This document shows positions 60,310 to 64,000 of a DNA stretch of 64,000 bases, one piece after another. Origin of the DNA: Idiomarina zobellii (GTDB lineage: Bacteria; Pseudomonadota; Gammaproteobacteria; Enterobacterales; Alteromonadaceae); assembly GCF_900100855.1 (NCBI RefSeq), contig NZ_FNCB01000002.1, positions 186,001-250,000 of the forward strand. The letters are read 5' to 3'. A model generated the notes under the pieces. The model made no database searches. It saw nothing but the letters and a program-made list of their open reading frames with translations, and was not told the DNA's origin. The translations under genes were made by a program, and so were the position numbers. Positions within the stretch are counted from its first letter, which is position 1; each line of letters starts with the position of its first letter.

Positions 60310-61956
60310 ATGAAACTTTCTCGTATCCTTGCACCCGCGGCGCTTAGTCTATTTGTTGCCGCTTGCGGAGCACCGGAAACTCAGTCGCAAACCGTTGATG
60401 TCAGCGCAAAAGAAGCCAACATTCGCTCACACCTTGAGTTTTTAGCTGACGACGATCTTAAAGGCCGCCAAACCGGCAGCGAAGGCCATGAAATTGCATC
60501 GAACTATATAGTTTCTGAATTTAAACGCCTGGGTTTAGAGCCTGCCGGCGATGATGGCACCTACTATCAGCGTATTCCCTTTCGTAAAAGCACCTTAAAA
60601 GAAAATAGTGCGTCAATGACTTACGAAGTAAATGGTGAAGCCGTCGAATTCGAATTCCCGAAAGAGTTTATTACCGGGCCAAGCCATTACAGCGAGCAAG
60701 ACCAGGTATCTGCACCTTTGGTATTCGTTGGTTATGGTATGGAAGCGCCAGAGTTTGGTCTTAACGATTACGAAGGCTTAAACGTTGAAGGCAAAATTGT
60801 CGTCATGTTAACAGGGCGCCCTGAGTTTTTACCCAGTGAAGAAGGCGCTCACCTGTCTAACATTAAGTCTGACATCGCTCGCGAAAAAGGCGCTATCGGT
60901 ATTATTACCTTGCATACGCCGATGCGCGAAGAAGTCCGCAAATACGAAACCAGTGTTTATTATACGAAAACACCTCGTATGACCTGGCTAGGACCAAACG
61001 GACTTCCTAAAGGTCAGGAGCAGCAAATTAGTGGGTCTGCTTATTTAGATGACGAGCCAGCCAAACGTTTGTTTGCGAACGCACCAACGGAATTAGAAGC
61101 AATTTTCACAAAGATTCAGGAAGACCCGGACTTTTCACCAAAAGGTTTTGAATTAGACGGGAAAGTGACTCTAAAACGTGAATCTCGCCATGAAGAAATT
61201 AGCAGCCCGAACGTTGCCGCTGTTTTACCAGGCTCTGATGAAAAGCTTAAAGACGAGTATGTTGTTTACACTGCCCACTCCGATCATATTGGTGTCATTA
61301 AAGACATGAGCCGCGAAGACAACATTAATAACGGTGCTATGGATAACGCCAGTGGCGTGTCTGTCATGCTCGAAACAGCCCGTTTATTCGTCGAGTCAGA
61401 CAAAGAGTTCAAACGTTCTATTATGTTCTTGTCAGTAACTGCTGAAGAGAAAGGCTTATTAGGCGCTGATTACTTTGCCAATAATCCAACCGTTCCGTTA
61501 AACAGCATCGTCGCTAACGTGAACCTGGATATGCCGGTATTGCTTTATGACTTTGCTGACGTTGTTGCCTTTGGTGCATCGCATTCAACGCTTGGAGAAA
61601 CAGTTAGCAAAGCGGCTAAAAAATACGATACTGCGCAAAGCCCGGATCCTATGCCAGAGCAAGCTATTTTTACCCGGTCAGATCACTACACATTGGTTAA
61701 GAAAGGCATACCTGCCGTATTCTTAATGACTGGCTTTAACTCTCGTACCGAGGGTGAAGACGGCGGCGAAGTTTGGGGTACGTTCTTCGCTGAACATTAC
61801 CATAAGCCGAGTGACGGACTTAACCTCGATATTAACTATGAAGCAGGCGCGCGCTTTACTAATATCAACTTTGCTATTGGCGAAGAAATTGCGAACGCAG
61901 CGCAACGCCCACAGTGGTTGGAAGATTCTTTCTTTGGAAAGCAGTTTAACGACTAA
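60310..61956 (+). CDS. M28-family zinc aminopeptidase, lipoprotein
   Basis: 548-residue exported peptidase. The start at 60310 (MKLSRILAPAAL) has GAGGA upstream and gives a lipoprotein signal with lipobox FVAAC, Cys at residue 19. Zinc ligands of the M28 fold are visible: His323-Ser-Asp325 in TAHSDHIG, Asp in MDNASGVSV, the Glu pair in TAEEKGLLG and a late His in RSDHY / FFAEHYHKPSDG. A PA-like domain is inserted (about 125-270). Divergent from the TonB receptor, so it might share control by the Zur-like site. Confidence 0.9.
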   Translation: MKLSRILAPAALSLFVAACGAPETQSQTVDVSAKEANIRSHLEFLADDDLKGRQTGSEGHEIASNYIVSEFKRLGLEPAGDDGTYYQRIPFRKSTLKENSASMTYEVNGEAVEFEFPKEFITGPSHYSEQDQVSAPLVFVGYGMEAPEFGLNDYEGLNVEGKIVVMLTGRPEFLPSEEGAHLSNIKSDIAREKGAIGIITLHTPMREEVRKYETSVYYTKTPRMTWLGPNGLPKGQEQQISGSAYLDDEPAKRLFANAPTELEAIFTKIQEDPDFSPKGFELDGKVTLKRESRHEEISSPNVAAVLPGSDEKLKDEYVVYTAHSDHIGVIKDMSREDNINNGAMDNASGVSVMLETARLFVESDKEFKRSIMFLSVTAEEKGLLGADYFANNPTVPLNSIVANVNLDMPVLLYDFADVVAFGASHSTLGETVSKAAKKYDTAQSPDPMPEQAIFTRSDHYTLVKKGIPAVFLMTGFNSRTEGEDGGEVWGTFFAEHYHKPSDGLNLDINYEAGARFTNINFAIGEEIANAAQRPQWLEDSFFGKQFND

Positions 61957-61978
61957 GGCTTTTCGATCATTAAGTAAT

Positions 61979-62004
61979 AAGGGAGCTATTTAGCTCCCTT
62001 TTTT
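61979..62004. terminator. Bidirectional terminator between the M28 peptidase and lpxH
   Basis: GGGAGCTA-TT-TAGCTCCC (61981-61988 with 61991-61998) is followed by TTTTTTATT on the plus strand; the opposite side is less T-rich. Confidence 0.9.
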
Positions 62005-62015
62005 ATTGCTTAACG

Positions 62016-62717
62016 CTATTTAGAAGCTCGATAAACACTGGCCTGAGTATACCAGTCGCCCAGAACAACACGTTTTGCCGGCGTGCCATCGCTCAACTTA
62101 AAACAGTGGATGGCGGGTCGATGAGTGTGCCCGTGAATAAGTTGATTCACCTGGTGCTTTTCCATTACCTGCAACACCGCAGGGTGCTGAGCATCCATTT
62201 GATACAACTGCTCAGCAGTTAATTGAGGCCGCTGGCTGTTTGAGCTTTGCCTTAGTTTATTGGCAATACGCATACGCCAGGACAGTGGTAAGTTTCGTAA
62301 AACTCCGGTAACTACCGGGTTTTGAATGACTCGCCGGTAACGCAAATAGCCTTTATCTAAAGTACACAGAGTATCACCGTGCATCAGTAAAACCCGTTCA
62401 CCATAAAGGTTAATAACGGTTTCGTCTGGCAGTAAGGTTATACCGGTTTCAGTGGCAAATCGCTCGCCAACCATAAAGTCTCTATTGCCTGCCATGAAAT
62501 AGATTTTTACACCCGAGTCACTGAGACGCTTAATCTGAGACTTTATTTGAAAGGCAAATTCACTGCTGTCGTCATCGCCAAGCCAGGCATCAAACAAGTC
62601 CCCCAGAATATAGAGAGCCTCTAAACCAGTGCTTTGTTCACAAAAGTTCGCGAAGGCGTCCAGAATGTCCGGACGCCCAGGGCTTAAATGTAAGTCAGCG
62701 ATGAACGCAGTCGTCAT
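62016..62717 (-). CDS. lpxH: UDP-2,3-diacylglucosamine hydrolase LpxH
   Basis: Metallophosphoesterase of lipid A synthesis that cleaves UDP-2,3-diacylglucosamine to lipid X and UMP at the inner membrane. The 233 residues carry the phosphoesterase motifs DLHLSP (Asp8, His10), LGDLFDAWLGDD, GNRDFMVG, MHGD and HGHTHRP. The start at 62717 lies two bases after the ppiB stop, so the genes are cotranscribed, as in E. coli. Confidence 0.96.
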   Translation of the reverse strand: MTTAFIADLHLSPGRPDILDAFANFCEQSTGLEALYILGDLFDAWLGDDDSSEFAFQIKSQIKRLSDSGVKIYFMAGNRDFMVGERFATETGITLLPDETVINLYGERVLLMHGDTLCTLDKGYLRYRRVIQNPVVTGVLRNLPLSWRMRIANKLRQSSNSQRPQLTAEQLYQMDAQHPAVLQVMEKHQVNQLIHGHTHRPAIHCFKLSDGTPAKRVVLGDWYTQASVYRASK

Positions 62718-62719
62718 TA

Positions 62720-63217
62720 TTAGTCGTTAACAGAGACTTTTTCGATAACAACATCTTCAACAGGCACGTCCTGATGGAAACCTGCTGAACCGGTTTTCAC
62801 CTCTTTGATGGTATTTACAACATCCATACCGTCCGTGACTTCTGCAAACACGCAATAGCCATAACCGTTTGGTGTTTCATTCTGGAAGTTTAAAAAGTCG
62901 TTGTTATTCACGTTAATGAAGAATTGCGAAGACGCAGAGTGCGGATCCGGCGTGCGGGCCATTGCCACCGAGCCAACAACGTTAGGTTTCGCGGTTGGTG
63001 CTTCGTTTTCAATATTGTCGCGCGTTTCTTTTTGTTTCATACCCGGTTCAAAACCACCGCCCTGAACCATGAAGTTATTAATCACTCGATGGAAAATGGT
63101 GCCGTCGTAAAAACCGTCACGCGCGTATTGCAAAAAGTTATCGACTGTTTTTGGAGCCGTATCTTCATGCATTGCTAAGGTAATATCGCCAAAATTTGTG
63201 TGTAAAATGACCTGCAT
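62720..63217 (-). CDS. ppiB: Peptidyl-prolyl cis-trans isomerase B (cyclophilin)
   Basis: Cytoplasmic cyclophilin, 165 residues from ATG at 63217 ([12 protein letters not shown]), which has an AGGT site and matches E. coli PpiB; upstream in-frame codons back to 63268 extend into the promoter. The active-site Arg and Phe are in [13 protein letters not shown], and Gln-Phe-Phe in [10 protein letters not shown]. No signal peptide. First gene of ppiB-lpxH, divergent from cysS. Confidence 0.95.
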   Translation of the reverse strand: MQVILHTNFGDITLAMHEDTAPKTVDNFLQYARDGFYDGTIFHRVINNFMVQGGGFEPGMKQKETRDNIENEAPTAKPNVVGSVAMARTPDPHSASSQFFINVNNNDFLNFQNETPNGYGYCVFAEVTDGMDVVNTIKEVKTGSAGFHQDVPVEDVVIEKVSVND

Positions 63218-63333
63218 TTTTTCTACCTGTTTCCTGTAACAAACCAGCCGATAGTGTACCAGAGCCAAGGCATCGGTGGTATCATAGGCGCTTTATTTTC
63301 ATTCGTATCGGCAGAGAATTAAGAGATTTCATT

Positions 63334-64000
63334 ATGGCAATCACCCTTTTTAATACCCTGACACGCAAGAAAGAGTCATTCGAGCCTATTCAGCCGGGGC
63401 ACGTTGGCATGTATGTTTGCGGGGTCACAACATACGATTATTGCCATATTGGTCACGCCCGCACTTACGTTGCTTTTGATATTGTCGTGCGCTATTTGCG
63501 CAAGCTGGGTTATAACGTCAGCTATGTCCGTAACATTACTGATCTCGACGACAAAATCATCAAACGGGCAGCGGAGAACGGCGAAGACTTTCACGCATTA
63601 ACATCACGCTTTATCGATGCGATGCATGAAGACTTCGATGCGTTAAATCTGCTGCGTCCGGACATTGAACCCAAAGTTACTGAACACATGGATGAGATTC
63701 TGAAAATGATCCAGGATCTTATCGACAGTGGTAATGCCTATAAAACCGACAGTGGCGACGTTTTGTTTGATGTGTCGACGTTCAAAGAGTACGGCAAGCT
63801 CAGTCGTCAGGACTTAGAACAACTGCAGTCTGGTGCTCGAGTCGATGTCGATGAAGAAAAAGACGACCCGCTTGACTTTGTCTTGTGGAAAGCAGCGAAA
63901 GCCGGCGAACCTGCTTGGTCATCGCCCTGGGGTGAGGGCCGCCCTGGCTGGCATATTGAGTGCTCGGCCATGAACAAAAAGCACCTAGGCACCACCTTCG
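63334..64000 (+). CDS. cysS: Cysteinyl-tRNA synthetase, partial
   Basis: Charges tRNA-Cys. ATG at 63334 opens a frame that continues past the right edge; 222 codons are visible, about half of the protein. The zinc-site Cys29 (MYVCG), the class I HIGH motif at 38-41 and the start of the second zinc region (GWHIECSAM) are present. The KMSKS loop and anticodon-binding domain lie outside the window. Divergent from ppiB, as in E. coli. Confidence 0.96.
   Translation, partial: MAITLFNTLTRKKESFEPIQPGHVGMYVCGVTTYDYCHIGHARTYVAFDIVVRYLRKLGYNVSYVRNITDLDDKIIKRAAENGEDFHALTSRFIDAMHEDFDALNLLRPDIEPKVTEHMDEILKMIQDLIDSGNAYKTDSGDVLFDVSTFKEYGKLSRQDLEQLQSGARVDVDEEKDDPLDFVLWKAAKAGEPAWSSPWGEGRPGWHIECSAMNKKHLGTTF

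Overview
The window reads as an ordinary, gene-dense stretch of core chromosome from a marine gammaproteobacterium of the Alteromonadales, most likely Idiomarina or a close relative. The basis is protein character and gene order: grpE<>nadK-recN-bamE, tig-clpP-clpX-lon-hupB-ppiD, fabB-pdxB-asd-fimV-truA-accD-folC-dedD-cvpA-purF, fabB<>mnmC><yfcL and lpxH-ppiB<>cysS are all enterobacterial or alteromonad syntenies. The genus is inferred from recall, not from a database search. No phage, transposon, integron or CRISPR was seen, and base composition looks even throughout.

Layout. 1-5.5 kb: dnaK (its C-terminal end lies outside the window) and grpE on the minus strand, with nadK, recN and bamE on the plus strand. 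5.5-12.2 kb: an insulinase-family protease and a large membrane GGDEF/EAL sensor. 12.2-15.6 kb: the fadIJ beta-oxidation operon behind a FadR-like operator. 15.8-22.7 kb: a six-gene MoxR/DUF58/VWA (Bat-type) operon with overlapping genes. 22.8-31.1 kb: the protein quality-control block ppiD, hupB, lon, clpX, clpP and tig, all on the minus strand. 31.3-32.0 kb: a small conserved gene and four tRNA genes (Pro-Arg-His-Pro). 32.3-38.2 kb: folD, an orphan TadE-like gene, topA and astB. 38.3-49.9 kb: a long minus-strand run from fabB to purF. 50-52.8 kb: mnmC, yfcL and fldB. 52.8-62 kb: secreted zinc metalloprotease, thioesterase, dipeptidyl peptidase IV, a His-rich TonB-dependent receptor with a Zur-type box, and an M28 peptidase. 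62-64 kb: lpxH, ppiB and cysS (cut by the window end).

How the genes work together. Protein folding and turnover dominate: DnaK/GrpE, trigger factor, ClpXP, Lon, PpiD and PpiB. Sigma-32-like promoters can be read upstream of dnaK, grpE and lon. A LexA box lies in front of recN. Fatty-acid breakdown (fadIJ) and synthesis (accD, fabB) are both present. Several exported or protein-degrading hydrolases, plus astB for arginine catabolism, suggest growth on peptides and amino acids.

No clearly new multi-gene system was found. The most interesting local signals are: (i) a perfect 17-bp Zur-like palindrome in front of a ZnuD-like receptor; (ii) an orphan TadE-like gene with an operator-like palindrome at its start and a terminator hairpin inside its first codons; (iii) an inverted repeat lying exactly in the promoter spacer of the GGDEF/EAL gene; and (iv) a tRNA operon with a duplicated proline tRNA and a growth-rate-type promoter.
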